DNA of 64,000 nucleotides from Gulosibacter sp. 10 (GCF_900163695.1 NZ_FUIC01000007.1:177535-241534); one strand, 5' to 3'. Numbered from the stretch's first letter, positions 39,063 through 48,768 are shown. Program-made: numbers and translations. The notes: generated by a model from the sequence alone, not told the origin.

Positions 39063-41696
39063 CTAATCGCTCAGTTCGGTTGCGTCGGTCATGGCCTGCG
39101 AGACTCCGAGGAACTGGACCGCGCCGCCTGCCTCGGCGCTCGGGACGAAGAAGAGCAGCTGGTCGGTGTAGGTCCGCTCGAAGCCGGTATCGCTCGTCTC
39201 CACTCCGGATAGTACCGCCGTACGGCCTGAGACCGTGATGAGCGCTCGATCGTTCGCGGCCTCGAGCGTCTCGGTCTCGGTGATCGACACCGCGACGATC
39301 GCGCCGCCGTCGATCGACGTGATGCCGATGGGCGCCGTGTCGGTGGCGGCGTAGGCGAAGGAGATGCTCACGACCTCGGGGTCGAGCTCCTCCTCGAGCT
39401 GCGAGCGGTACTCGTCGTTCACCTGCGTGCGGAACACGTCGTTCTCCGCGTCGAACCGGTCGGCGTACTCCGAGTCCTCGCCGTTGGCGATGATGTCCGC
39501 GTACGCCGCGGCGATCTGGTCGGGCTCCATCACGAGCTCCGCGTCGGAGTTCGCGATGCTCGGCGCGCCGACGCTCACGGGCGCCGCCTCCGGCAGCACC
39601 ACGTTCGGCGCGAGGCTGGTGAGCGAGGCCACCTTGAAGTTCGAGCGCACGCTCTCCTGCACGAGCATGAGCGCCACGGGCGTCGCGCCCTCCGCGGCGT
39701 CCTCGGCGGGGTTCACGACCGCGAACACGACGCGCGGCCAGGTGTCGCTCGTCTCGGGGATGGCGTACACCACCTCCCCGGTCGGGAACGGCGCGGGCGC
39801 CGGCATCTCGGAGTCGGCGCTCCGGGCCTCGTAGAGGGCTGTGCGCTCCGCGAGCGCATCGCCGGTGAAGCGGGGATCGAGCAGATCGGCGTCCAGCGCC
39901 TCGTCCGCCTGCGCCGCGACCGCGGCCGCGTTCTCGACCGCGGAGTCGAGCTGGGCCTCGTTGAGCGTGGGCGGGTTCGCGCCCTCCTCCAGGATCGCGG
40001 CGTCCACGGTGGATGCCGGCGTGCCGGTGGGCTCCATCTCGGTGTCGGTCCAGGAGGCGGGCCAGTACTGCGGCGCGCAGCCGGAGAGCCCCAGCGCCAC
40101 CACGATCGTGGCCGCGGGGGCGAGGAGGAACCGCTGCTTGGGCGCGGACGAGCGGTTCCGGCCGCGCGGCCGGCGCCACTTCGTGTCGTCGTCCCCGTTC
40201 GACTGATCCGGCCCGGCGGGGGGCTCGGTCTGCTTCGGCTCGTCGTCCCCGTTCACCTGGTCCGCCTCGGCAGGAGTCTCGGCCGGTTTCGGCTCAGCCG
40301 GCTTCGGCTCAGCCGGCTTCGGTGCGTCCGCGATCGATTCGGGTGCGGGGTGCATCGCCGGGGCGGCCTGCTCGGGTGCGGGCACCGGCGTCGTGGACTG
40401 CGGTCCCCTGGCCTCCGACGAAGGCTGCCGGGCGGCCGCCTCCTCGACGGGCAGGGTCTCCCCGCCCGCCTCGGACTCGAGCTGCGGGGTGGAGGGATCC
40501 GCCGGCGCGCCTTCTCCGCGGAGCGCCGCACGGCGCCTCGAGCGGCGCAGCGGCTCCGGCTCGGAGGCCGCCGGGACGGTCTGCGCTGCGTCCGACTCGC
40601 CGGCCGGCTCGGGTGCACGCTCGGACGCGGGCTTCGCCGGCTCCGGCGCCCGCTCCTGCGCGGCGTCGGGAGCGGCCTCGGCGGGCGCTGCCGCCTCGTC
40701 CGGCGAGGTCCGCACGCCCTCGGCCTGCGGCGGCGCGAACGGCGAGTGGATGGGCTGCTCGAACGACGCGGGGCCTGCGGGCCGGTCCTCCGCCTCGGCG
40801 GACGCGACCTGCACATCCTCCGCGGCCCGACCGTCGCCGACCAGCGCGGCGTCGAATTCGGCGGGAGCGCCGCCGTCCGGGGCTTCCTCCCCGTTTGCCC
40901 CTTCCGCGGGGGCGAGCACCTCTTCGATGGTCTGGTCCGCGGTCGGCTCCCCGATGTCGTCCGCCCAGCGGACGGGCGTCCAGGTGCCGTCGGCGCGGTT
41001 GGCGGGCATCGTCGAGGCCGCGAGCTCTCGTCGCGCCGCCCGGCGAGCCGCGCGGCGCTCGGCGCTCGCCTCGATCCTGCGCACCTTGCGGCGGTGCAGA
41101 ATCGCCCAGAGGAGCAGCAGCGCCGCGATGAGGATCAGGATGCCGCCCCCCGTCAGCAGCGGGCCGACGAGCGGCGCGTAGCCGCCGAACGGCCAGCTGA
41201 TCGTGATGCTGCTCGGAGCCGGCTCCGTGCCGTCCGAGGCGATGAGCAGCGAGTATCCGGGCGACACGACGACCTCGAAGTCGAGCACGTTCTCGGCCGT
41301 GTGCTCCTCGAACCACAGGTCGTTGCCCGCGGGGTTCGGGGCCGTCGGCTCGGTGCCCGACTCGGCGAAGGCCAGCGTCTCCTCGTGGTCGCTCGTGTTC
41401 TCGACGGCCTCGTCGATCGTGACGGTGTTGTGCAGCGTCTCGCCGACCCAGGCGTTCACGTCATCGGTCCGCCCGACGGCGACGAAGATCGGCCCCTCCC
41501 CCTCGAGGTGAACGGACTGCGTACCGGCGCGGGACGAGAGCGTCTCGTTGCCGATGACGGTGAGCGGCGCCGCGGAGTCGGAGGTCCCCGTCGCAGTCAC
41601 CTCGCTGATGCTGGACGACTGCGTGTACTGCACGCCGCCGATGACGAGCGCGACGACGCCGGCGACGAACGCCACTGCGGCCAAGATGAATCGCAC
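39063..41696 (-). CDS. Large mosaic membrane protein with DUF8094-like C-terminal domain
   Basis: The 877-residue protein has four parts. An N-terminal membrane segment (FILAAVAFVAGVVALVIGGV) is followed by an extracytoplasmic domain to about 165. A second membrane helix (PLLTGGGILILIAALLLLWA, about 178-198) leads into a cytoplasmic basic patch and a long Ala/Pro/Glu-rich disordered region (about 200-545, with AEPKPAEPKPAE repeats). A third hydrophobic segment (FLLAPAATIVVALGLSGC) precedes a C-terminal extracytoplasmic domain of about 300 residues. The LSGC could be read as a lipobox, as if a lipoprotein had been fused on. Function unknown. The gene is divergent from a DivIVA-like gene. Confidence 0.7.
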   Translation of the reverse strand: MRFILAAVAFVAGVVALVIGGVQYTQSSSISEVTATGTSDSAAPLTVIGNETLSSRAGTQSVHLEGEGPIFVAVGRTDDVNAWVGETLHNTVTIDEAVENTSDHEETLAFAESGTEPTAPNPAGNDLWFEEHTAENVLDFEVVVSPGYSLLIASDGTEPAPSSITISWPFGGYAPLVGPLLTGGGILILIAALLLLWAILHRRKVRRIEASAERRAARRAARRELAASTMPANRADGTWTPVRWADDIGEPTADQTIEEVLAPAEGANGEEAPDGGAPAEFDAALVGDGRAAEDVQVASAEAEDRPAGPASFEQPIHSPFAPPQAEGVRTSPDEAAAPAEAAPDAAQERAPEPAKPASERAPEPAGESDAAQTVPAASEPEPLRRSRRRAALRGEGAPADPSTPQLESEAGGETLPVEEAAARQPSSEARGPQSTTPVPAPEQAAPAMHPAPESIADAPKPAEPKPAEPKPAETPAEADQVNGDDEPKQTEPPAGPDQSNGDDDTKWRRPRGRNRSSAPKQRFLLAPAATIVVALGLSGCAPQYWPASWTDTEMEPTGTPASTVDAAILEEGANPPTLNEAQLDSAVENAAAVAAQADEALDADLLDPRFTGDALAERTALYEARSADSEMPAPAPFPTGEVVYAIPETSDTWPRVVFAVVNPAEDAAEGATPVALMLVQESVRSNFKVASLTSLAPNVVLPEAAPVSVGAPSIANSDAELVMEPDQIAAAYADIIANGEDSEYADRFDAENDVFRTQVNDEYRSQLEEELDPEVVSISFAYAATDTAPIGITSIDGGAIVAVSITETETLEAANDRALITVSGRTAVLSGVETSDTGFERTYTDQLLFFVPSAEAGGAVQFLGVSQAMTDATELSD

Positions 41697-41734
41697 GCGT
41701 TCTCCTCATAGTCGGGGCAGATGAATAGCAGTCG

Positions 41735-41740
41735 ATTCTA
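41735..41740 (-). promoter_or_regulatory. -10 box for the large membrane-protein gene
   Basis: TAGAAT on the minus strand, 38 bases before the ATG at 41696; GAGGAGAAC precedes the ATG as ribosome binding site. Confidence 0.4.
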
Positions 41741-41867
41741 TCCCAGGGTGAATTTCGTGATCTGATCGTGATCTGGGAGGGGACAGGATCGCCGTGCAGG
41801 CGCGGAAACCGCACGGGCGTCTGCGAGCTTCCATGACAAACACCCGGCTCGCGTCGCGGGCGCCAAC

Positions 41868-41873
41868 TAGACT
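41868..41873 (+). promoter_or_regulatory. -10 box for the coiled-coil gene
   Basis: TAGACT, 71 bases before the GTG at 41945; GAAAGGAC serves as ribosome binding site. Confidence 0.4.
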
Positions 41874-41944
41874 TCTGCAAAAGCGGCCGCACGGTTTTCC
41901 GCGCGTCCGCACGGCATTCGGAGTTCGGTTCGAAAGGACGGTTT

Positions 41945-43777
41945 GTGGACGGCTTCAACTTCACTACGGCCATGCGCGGGTACAACCGCGAAGAGGTCGA
42001 TCAGTCGATCGCTGATCTGCAACGGCGGCTCCACGAGACCGGCGCCTCACAGGATCGCGCGGCGCAGGAGATCCGCTCGCTCCAGGAGCAGGTCCGCAGG
42101 CTCACCGAGGAGCTGCAGGAGGCCGAGTCGCCCAGCTACGCCGGGCTCGGCACCAAGCTCGCCGGCACGCTCGCGACCGCCGAGGATCAGGCCGCGCGGC
42201 TCGTGTCCGAGGCGAATCGCGAGGCGGACCGCATCCGCGAGCAGGCCCAGCACGAGGCGATCAAGATCCACGAGGACGCGAACGACTACGCCGAGCGCGT
42301 GACCAACGACGCGGACGGATCCGCCCGCCGCGTGGCCCAGGAAGCGCAGTCCACCGCCGATCAGCTCGTCGAGAATGCCAAACAGGAGGCGGAGCTCACC
42401 CGGCTCAACCAGGAGCGCGAGATCGACTCGGTCAAGGACCAGGTCACCGCCGAGCTCCGCGAGCTGCGCCACGCCACCGACCGCGAGATCGAGTCGGCCC
42501 GCGCCCAGGCGAACGAGGAGATCGCCCGGCAGCGGCAGCAGCACGAGGAAGAGCTCGCGGCCGCGCTCGCGAAGCTCTCGAACCAGCAGCGCGAGTTCTC
42601 GGAGTACGAGGCCGCGGCCCGCCACCGGCTCGAGCAGGAGCGCGAGGCCTTCGAGCGCGAGGTGGTCGAGCGCCGGGGCACGATGGAGCGGGAGCTCGGC
42701 GAGGTCCGCCGCCGCCAGGAGGAGGAGCTGAGCGAGGCGCAGGCCACGTTCGCCAACCAGCAGGCCGTCCAGCGCGAGCAGCTCAACGCGGAGATCGCGC
42801 AGGCCCGCACGCAGCTCGAGCACGAGCTCGGCACCGCCCGCAGCCAGCACGAGCGCGAGATCTCCACCGAGCGCGAACTGGTCGAGACCGACCTCGCGGA
42901 GCTGCGCAGCTCGACGGAGCTCGAACTCTCCGAGGCGCGCAGCCGACAGACCCGCGAGCTGGACGAGGAGCGCCAGCGCATCACGACCGAGCTCGCCGAG
43001 CTCCGTGAGAAGACGATGCGCGAGCTCACGAAGGCGCGGAGCGATCAGGAGGTCGAGCTCGCCGCCAAGCGGAACGAGTTCGAGCAGCAGCTCGTCGTCG
43101 CCGGGCGCAATGCCGAGGCGGCCGCGAAGAAGCTCATCGACGAGGCCACCGAGCAGCTCGCCGATCTGAACCAGCGCAGCGAGCAGGTGCGCCGCGAGGC
43201 CGGCCGCATCACTGCGGACGCACGCAAGCGCGCGCAGGAGACTATCGAGACGGCGGAGCGCCAGGCCGCCAACCTCCTCGAGAACTCGAACCGCCAGGCG
43301 CGCGAACGCGCCCGCGAGCTCGAGGACCGCGCCCGCACCCAGCAGGCTCAGGCCGAGCGCCGCCTCGCGGAGATCCGCGACGAGCGCGACCAGATCGCGG
43401 ACCACCTCGAGCAGATGCGCGCGGTCTTCCAGCAGCTCAACATCCCGACGGTGCCCTCCGCCGGGGGCGAGGCCGATCCCGCCCCGGCGGAGGCGGCGGG
43501 CGAGTCTTCGGACGAGGCACCCGCCGACGGCGGGGCCGTGGAGTCCGAGGCTTCAAAGGACGAGGCCGAGAACGCGCCGGAGTCCGAGCCGGATGCCGCG
43601 GCGGACTCCTCCGATGCCCAGCAGGGCGCTTCCGCCCAGAACTCCTCCCCGCAGGGTTCTTCCCCGCAGGGTTCTTCCCAGCAGGGCGGTTCCGGTCCCC
43701 GGCAGAACTCGAACTCGGGCCGGCAGCAGCGCCCGAATAACCGGGGCGGCCAGGGCAGGACGCAGAAGAAGCGCTAG
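41945..43777 (+). CDS. DivIVA-domain long coiled-coil protein
   Basis: The 610-residue protein starts with a DivIVA-like membrane-targeting motif (FNFTTAMRGYNREEVDQSI) and continues as an almost unbroken coiled coil rich in Glu, Arg, Gln and Ala (about 30-500). It ends in an acidic and then Ser/Gln/Gly-rich tail (QGSSPQGSSQQGGS). It resembles the polar-growth scaffolds of actinobacteria (Scy/FilP/Wag31 type), which organise cell-wall synthesis at the inner membrane. Low-complexity sequence prevents a closer assignment. An AI-2E-type permease follows 15 bp downstream, probably in the same transcript. Confidence 0.8.
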   Translation: MDGFNFTTAMRGYNREEVDQSIADLQRRLHETGASQDRAAQEIRSLQEQVRRLTEELQEAESPSYAGLGTKLAGTLATAEDQAARLVSEANREADRIREQAQHEAIKIHEDANDYAERVTNDADGSARRVAQEAQSTADQLVENAKQEAELTRLNQEREIDSVKDQVTAELRELRHATDREIESARAQANEEIARQRQQHEEELAAALAKLSNQQREFSEYEAAARHRLEQEREAFEREVVERRGTMERELGEVRRRQEEELSEAQATFANQQAVQREQLNAEIAQARTQLEHELGTARSQHEREISTERELVETDLAELRSSTELELSEARSRQTRELDEERQRITTELAELREKTMRELTKARSDQEVELAAKRNEFEQQLVVAGRNAEAAAKKLIDEATEQLADLNQRSEQVRREAGRITADARKRAQETIETAERQAANLLENSNRQARERARELEDRARTQQAQAERRLAEIRDERDQIADHLEQMRAVFQQLNIPTVPSAGGEADPAPAEAAGESSDEAPADGGAVESEASKDEAENAPESEPDAAADSSDAQQGASAQNSSPQGSSPQGSSQQGGSGPRQNSNSGRQQRPNNRGGQGRTQKKR

Positions 43778-43792
43778 CCGGGAGATCCTGCG

Positions 43793-44839
43793 TTGACCAT
43801 CGAGAATCCGTTCAGAGTCGGTTTCATGGGCGCCCTCGGGGTGCTCCTCGCCATCTTCCTGGCAGGCATGCTGGGTTCGCTCTCGACCGTTCTCACGTAC
43901 ATCGGCGCCGCGCTCTTCCTCGCCCTCGGCTTCGAGCCGATGATCGCGTGGTTGGAGCGCCGCCGGTGGCCGCGCGGCGTCGCGATGCTCGTGACCATCC
44001 TCGGCGTCGCGCTCATCATCATGGTCATCGTGTGGACGATCGTCCCGTCGATCACGGAGCAGGTGAACGAGCTCTCGCTCCGCTACGGCTCGATCATCGG
44101 CGATCTGCTCACCTCGAACATCGTCGAATGGCTCAGCCAGACGTTCCCGGCGCTCGACGTGCAGTCCGCCATCGCGCAGGCGACGTCGTGGCTGCAGGCC
44201 AATGCGGCCTCGATCACGGGCGGCGTGCTCCAGGTCGGCGTGGGCATCGTCAACGGCCTGTTCGGAGCGCTGATCGTGTTCATCCTCATGATCTACTTCG
44301 TGACGAGCATGCACTCGATCAAGGGCGTGTTCTTCCAGCTCACCCCTGCGTCGAACCGCGAACGCACCGAGGAGATCACCGAGAAGATCACGGGCTCGGT
44401 CGGCAAGTACGTGGTGGGGCAGATCACGCTCGGCGTCATCAACGGCGTGCTGACGCTCATCTTCCTGTCGATCCTTGGCGCGTCCATGCCCATGGTGTTC
44501 GCGGTGATCGCGTTCCTCGGCTCGCTGATCCCCATGGTCGGCACCATCAGCGCCTCGGCCGTCATCGTGCTGGCTCAGCTCTTGCTCGCGGAGCCGGGCT
44601 CCCCCGTCTGGTGGATCGCCGCCATCTACTATCTGGTCTACATGCAGGTGGAGGCCTACGTGATCAGTCCGCGCATCATGTCCTCGGCGGTGTCGGTGCC
44701 GGGGTCCGTCGTCGTGATCGCGGCGCTCACCGGCGGAACGCTGCTGGGGCTGCTCGGCGCGCTCATCGCGATCCCCGTGGCCGCGAGCATCATGATCATC
44801 ATGCGGGAGATCATCATCCCGATGCAGGACGCCAGATGA
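43793..44839 (+). CDS. AI-2E/PerM-family membrane permease
   Basis: The 348-residue protein has about eight membrane segments and the family signature near the C-terminus (ASMPMVFAVIAFLGSLIPMVG and VMSSAVSVPGSVVVIAAL region). The family includes the AI-2 exporter TqsA and Na+/H+ antiporters, so the substrate is uncertain. The start is a TTG after GGGAGAT. A later ATG is possible but would cut the first helix. The stop codon overlaps a hairpin. Confidence 0.85.
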   Translation: MTIENPFRVGFMGALGVLLAIFLAGMLGSLSTVLTYIGAALFLALGFEPMIAWLERRRWPRGVAMLVTILGVALIIMVIVWTIVPSITEQVNELSLRYGSIIGDLLTSNIVEWLSQTFPALDVQSAIAQATSWLQANAASITGGVLQVGVGIVNGLFGALIVFILMIYFVTSMHSIKGVFFQLTPASNRERTEEITEKITGSVGKYVVGQITLGVINGVLTLIFLSILGASMPMVFAVIAFLGSLIPMVGTISASAVIVLAQLLLAEPGSPVWWIAAIYYLVYMQVEAYVISPRIMSSAVSVPGSVVVIAALTGGTLLGLLGALIAIPVAASIMIIMREIIIPMQDAR

Positions 44840-44857
44840 GCCGGGCGTTTCCCGGCT
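44839..44857 (+). terminator. Hairpin at the permease stop codon
   Basis: AGCCGGG (44839-44845) pairs with CCCGGCT (44851-44857) around CGTTT, starting at the last base of the TGA stop. Confidence 0.45.
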
Positions 44858-45060
44858 GACGTGATAGCCCGGACAGGCCGCCGGCCACCTCGCATGCCGC
44901 TTCGGCGGTGCGGCGCGGGCGGTTTCGCTTTTCTCGCACCTGGGTGCCGAGGATTCCGCAGCCGGCGGCGGTTCGACGGCTGCTCCGCGGTTCCAGGGCT
45001 TCGGCCTTCGGCTTCGGGCATGCGCGAGTGACCGCTGGCGAAGCGAAGTCCTGCCGGACG

Positions 45061-45134
45061 GTGCGGTGCTGTGGGGTGCCGTGCGGTGCCGTGCGGTGCG
45101 GTGCCGTGTCAGAAGCCCAGAAGCCCAGAAGCCC
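45061..45134. repeat. Imperfect GTGCCGTGCG repeats and three AGAAGCCC units
   Basis: About five imperfect 10-bp units of the type GTGCGGTGCC run from 45061 to 45108. They are followed by three exact 8-bp AGAAGCCC units at 45111-45134. Confidence 0.75.
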
Positions 45135-45603
45135 AGATCATTTGAGCAGGTCAAGCAGGCCGAGCAGGTCGGGCCGTCAAGCAGTCCAAAGGATCTGAGC
45201 GGCTCGAGCCGCCTGAGCGGAAAACTCCTCCCGACTTTCAGGGGTTCACGACTGCCGTTCCACTCCGGAGATGGGGCCTGCTCCGGCCGACCCGGCATAC
45301 GTCTGGGGCTAGTGGCATTGTCGTCCCAAGCCGGTGGCGCTGTTGTCCGCTGGCCGCACTCGTGTGCCGCGGCCATCCGCGTGGAGCCCATTCGGTTTGC
45401 GATGAGCGGCGGCTCAGTCAGTCCACGCCCGCTGCTCGCGAACGAGCATGTCGGTGGGTCGTGTTCTACTGCAGACATGAACCCGAACCCGCTGTTGCCC
45501 CTCCGTAAGTACGCCGCGATACCGACCGGCAAACGCCACGGGAACGACAGCGCGGTGACGGCTGCGCGGGCGGGAACACACAGGGTTGAAGTCGCTGCGG
45601 AGT

Positions 45604-45612
45604 TATCCACAA
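45604..45612 (+). promoter_or_regulatory. Perfect DnaA-box sequence upstream of HNH gene
   Basis: TTATCCACA, 84 bp before the ATG of the DUF222/HNH gene. Confidence 0.35.
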
Positions 45613-45695
45613 CCCGAAGAAAACAGCGACCCGCGTAGTAGGATGAATGCACGAAAGCCGCAGGCAACCAGACCGTATGCGAAGGGGGTGGGACG

Positions 45696-47750
45696 ATGAC
45701 CACGACCAACAGCGGCACCACGGGTGCCAACACCACAGCCGTGACGGGCACCACGGGTACGACTGGCACCACGGATGCCCCCGCCCCGAGCGGTAGCGCT
45801 TCTTCTGCCCCTGACACCCGCAGCCGCGCAGGCAACGCCGCCGGGAATGACCGCACCCACCAGGACGCTCCTTCTCGCCCTGTGGGGACCCCGGAACACC
45901 TCAAGGGTGGCACCCGCACCCCGGCAGCCATGCACAACCGACGCCTACTCCTGGACGCCCTCAGCCACGCCGTGAAACTCCGCGCCTCCGCCGAAGCCCT
46001 CGAAGCGCAGCTCCTCGCTGCCTCGTACGAGCACTGCCGGCAACTCACCGCGGGCCACGGCCCCGACGCGTTCGAGCAAGAGCTGAAATCCCTCGCGGCA
46101 GAGATCGGCGCGGTCACGCGCACCAGCGACCGCACCGTCGCCGCGAAGCTCAACGCGGCACCCGCCCTGGAAGCCCGCTATCCCCGTACCGCGGATGCCT
46201 GGGGACAGGGGTCGATCAGTACCGGGCATGTGCGCGTGATCGAGTCCTGCGGCGACGGCCTCACCCAGTCGGAATCGATTCAGGCGTATGAAGAACTCGT
46301 GGTCGCGAAAGCCCACGAGACCACCCCGGGTCGGCTCCGCGTGTACGCGAAACGCGTCGCCGCGGACCTCGAACCCGAAGAAACCGAACAGCGGTTGCGC
46401 CACGCCCAGGACGACCGCCGCGTGTGGCTCCAGGACGAACCTGACGGCATGTGTCAGCTCTCCGCACTCCTGCCCGCAGTCGTAGGTGCGGGCATCTTCG
46501 ACCGACTCACCCAGACCACGAAACAGCTCCACGGGCCGGGTCGTGACGCCCACGACGCGCGCACCTTCGACCAGACCCGCGCCGACGTGCTCGCCGACCT
46601 GCTCCTCACCGGCCAGGTCCCCCCGGGCTCCCCGAACCATGTCGCGAAACCGATCCAGGCGACTGTCGCGATCACGGTGCCCGCGATCTCGTTGATCACC
46701 GCAGACCGTGCCACCACAATCCCGACAGCATCGACGACATCGACCATGAGTACCCCAGCAGGTCCGGTCGCAACCGCGTCGAGTCCCGTCGCGCACGACG
46801 ACGAGGGAACCCAAGCACGCTCAAGCACCGACACCGGGATTGGCACTGGGACTGGGATTGGCACTGGGACTGGGATTGGCACTGGCGTGAGCATGCCCGC
46901 CAACGCCGGACGCACAGTCACCGCCAGTGCTTCCACGACCGCGGCGAACGCCGAGCCCGTTACGGATCCTGCTCGCGGTACGGCGACGATGCCCGTCCGC
47001 GAGACGACCATGACGACCATGACGCCCACCGCCGGCCAGCCCGAACAAGCCGAGCAGAACGCTCCCGGGCCCTCGGTTCCGCTGGCCGCGTTCACCGGGC
47101 CCGCGGAACTCGCCGGTCGCACCCCGATCCCCATCCACACCGCCCTCGAGTTCTGCGGGGACACGACCACCTGGTACCGGGTCCTCACCGACCCGGTCGA
47201 CGGCACCCCGCTCACCGCGGAGACCTACCGGCCACCCGCCGCACTCCGCCGGTTGCTGCAAGTTCGAGATGTGACCTGCGTGGCCCCGGGTTGTCGCCGG
47301 TTGGCGAAGGACTGTGATATCGACCACACGACGCCGTGGGCTGCAGGCGGTCGCACGAAGTACGACAATCTCGCGGTGCTGTGCCGCGGGCATCACACGA
47401 TGCGTGAAGCCGGGTGGGTGCTCGAGCAGGACGGCCCCGGCCGCATGGTCTGGGTGTCGCCGACGGGGCAACGGTTCGTCGTCTACGAAGACCATGTTGC
47501 CCCAGGGCTTCGCCATACCGGACGGCGCCACCGCGCCGGCGAGCAGCATCCCGGCAACCGGCACACCGAGCGGCACCATCCCGAGCAGCCGAACCCGGAC
47601 CGGCACCAGGCAGAGCAACAGCACGCAGAGCAACGGCACGCAGAACGAGGCCCCGATCGACAAGGCCCCACGGTGCGCAGCCATCTGCGTCGAAGTGCCG
47701 AGAGCCGATCAGGCACGAGACCACCGGGCGAAGACCCGCCACCGTTCTAG
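45696..47750 (+). CDS. DUF222/HNH endonuclease-domain protein (13E12 type)
   Basis: The 684-residue protein has a Thr/Gly/Ala-rich N-terminus, a DUF222 helical domain (about 70-330; TVAAKLNAAPALEARYPRTA, GQGSISTGHVRVIESCGDGL) and a C-terminal HNH nuclease motif with the Cys and His metal ligands in CVAPGCRRLAKDCDIDHTTPW and LAVLCRGHH. Between them lies a low-complexity linker with Gly-Thr-Ile repeats. These genes are multicopy in Microbacteriaceae and mycobacteria, and their role (mobile or selfish DNA, or nuclease defence) is not established. AAGGGGG supports the ATG. Confidence 0.88.
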   Translation: MTTTNSGTTGANTTAVTGTTGTTGTTDAPAPSGSASSAPDTRSRAGNAAGNDRTHQDAPSRPVGTPEHLKGGTRTPAAMHNRRLLLDALSHAVKLRASAEALEAQLLAASYEHCRQLTAGHGPDAFEQELKSLAAEIGAVTRTSDRTVAAKLNAAPALEARYPRTADAWGQGSISTGHVRVIESCGDGLTQSESIQAYEELVVAKAHETTPGRLRVYAKRVAADLEPEETEQRLRHAQDDRRVWLQDEPDGMCQLSALLPAVVGAGIFDRLTQTTKQLHGPGRDAHDARTFDQTRADVLADLLLTGQVPPGSPNHVAKPIQATVAITVPAISLITADRATTIPTASTTSTMSTPAGPVATASSPVAHDDEGTQARSSTDTGIGTGTGIGTGTGIGTGVSMPANAGRTVTASASTTAANAEPVTDPARGTATMPVRETTMTTMTPTAGQPEQAEQNAPGPSVPLAAFTGPAELAGRTPIPIHTALEFCGDTTTWYRVLTDPVDGTPLTAETYRPPAALRRLLQVRDVTCVAPGCRRLAKDCDIDHTTPWAAGGRTKYDNLAVLCRGHHTMREAGWVLEQDGPGRMVWVSPTGQRFVVYEDHVAPGLRHTGRRHRAGEQHPGNRHTERHHPEQPNPDRHQAEQQHAEQRHAERGPDRQGPTVRSHLRRSAESRSGTRPPGEDPPPF
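46842..46889 (+). repeat. 18-bp in-frame repeat inside the HNH gene
   Basis: The unit GGCACTGGGACTGGGATT occurs at 46842-46859 and 46860-46877, followed by a partial copy, and codes for Gly-Thr-Gly-Thr-Gly-Ile. Copy-number change would keep the frame. Confidence 0.85.
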
Positions 47751-48126
47751 AAGCCTGTCGCAGACGGGCTGGACTTCGAGCCTGCTCCACACGACGCAGG
47801 GGCCTCGGTCGTGCCGCGCCAAGGAGCTGCAATCTGCCGCATGATCGGGGTTCGCCTCCACGCTTGAGCAGACCGCCAGGCCCGGCCCTATACCCAGACC
47901 CAGACCCAGACCCAGACCCAGACCCAGACCCAAGGTTGCAGGAGGATCCAGACCCGCAACCCCGCAAGCTCTAGGAGCTCACACAGCAGGGCCACGACAC
48001 CCGAGGGTATGTAGCCCCACAACAAAACACCGCGAGCTCCAAAAACCCGCCTAGCAGGGAAGACATTGGCTTCGGCCTCAACCTGCGCACCGTCAGGGAC
48101 TCCGAGACGCCCGATAACGCCTATCC
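47751..48126. other. Intergenic region after the HNH gene
   Basis: 376 bp between convergent genes. It holds the ACCCAG repeat array described separately. I see no gene in the rest. Confidence 0.5.
47892..47933. repeat. Hexamer tandem repeat (ACCCAG), about 7 units
   Basis: Six exact ACCCAG units (47892-47927) are followed by ACCCAA. Confidence 0.9.
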
Positions 48127-48438
48127 CTACACCTGCGGCGTGTGCTCTCCTCGCTCCGCAGCCAGCATGATGTTCAGCTGCTGCTGCGCCATCGTCCGCA
48201 TTCCCGCGAGCACGATCGCCGTCATCAACGCAGCCACCCCGAGCATGAGCATCCCCGACCCGACCATGCATTGGGTCATCGCCCGCTCGAAGTAGTCGCG
48301 GCTGACCGTGCTCAGTACTGTGATTCCACCGATCAACAACAGGAACGGCGACACCACGAACAGCGCCACCCCAATGCCGGGCAAGCGGATATACGTCGCC
48401 GGAGGTATCGGACCCGATGGCTGCGAAGCGTTCGTCAT
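48127..48438 (-). CDS. Small membrane protein, two helices
   Basis: The 103-residue protein has two clear hydrophobic segments (GIGVALFVVSPFLLLIGGIT at about 20-39 and MVGSGMLMLGVAALMTAIVL at about 58-77) and a hydrophilic Gln/Glu-rich tail. I do not recognise a family. The start could be the ATG at 48438 (used) or at 48450. Neither has a strong ribosome binding site. It is surrounded by tandem repeats. Confidence 0.6.
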   Translation of the reverse strand: MTNASQPSGPIPPATYIRLPGIGVALFVVSPFLLLIGGITVLSTVSRDYFERAMTQCMVGSGMLMLGVAALMTAIVLAGMRTMAQQQLNIMLAAERGEHTPQV

Positions 48439-48764
48439 GGATGGAAGCATACGCTCACAACAACAACCGCCCTCCCACCGCAACCACGCACGCTAGGAGC
48501 CTTCCCCGGCACCCCAGCGACCCGCTCAGAGCCCTGGAGATATATCCCGACTGGCCGATGCACCGGCACCGGCATATCAACGAATGGACCCCGGCCTCAG
48601 GCCCGGCCGCGACCACCGACAGCCACAGCCACAGCCACAGCCACAGCCACAGCCAAAGCCAAAGCCAACGCTAGCAACCCGCGACTACGCGACTACGCGA
48701 CTACGCGACTACGCGACTACGCGACTACGCGACTACGCGACTACGCGACTACGCGACTACGCGA
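48439..48764. other. Intergenic region with two tandem arrays
   Basis: 326 bp upstream of the small membrane-protein gene and downstream of the HNH-like gene (both leftward). More than 40% of it is tandem repeats, listed separately. No gene seen. Confidence 0.5.
48621..48668. repeat. Hexamer tandem repeat (AGCCAC)5(AGCCAA)3
   Basis: Eight contiguous 6-bp units. The change from AGCCAC to AGCCAA in the last three shows homogenisation within sub-blocks. Confidence 0.9.
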
Positions 48765-48768
48765 CTAC
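48681..48768. repeat. Octamer tandem repeat (GCGACTAC)11
   Basis: Eleven exact copies of GCGACTAC (88 bp) with no substitution. The left-reading HNH-like gene ends in the last unit, which supplies its TAG stop codon. Confidence 0.95.

Larger units (their letters stand above)
44840..45695. other. Long intergenic region before the DUF222/HNH gene
   Basis: 856 bp without a convincing gene. Besides the hairpin at its left end it holds short tandem repeats (45061-45134), the 14-bp palindrome GCGGCTCGAGCCGC at 45199-45212, a DnaA-box sequence at 45604-45612, and a TAGGAT box near 45637 that could start the HNH transcript. A 190-codon open frame through the region (45066-45638) includes the tandem repeats and shows no family resemblance. 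Confidence 0.5.

Noticed and set aside
45604..45612. The DnaA boxes as part of a replication origin
   Set aside because: Only single boxes occur, with no clustered repeats, no AT-rich unwinding region and no dnaA, dnaN or parAB genes.
45066..45638. A 190-codon gene upstream of the HNH gene
   Set aside because: The frame is built partly on tandem repeats, has no ribosome binding site or recognisable domain and irregular codon use.
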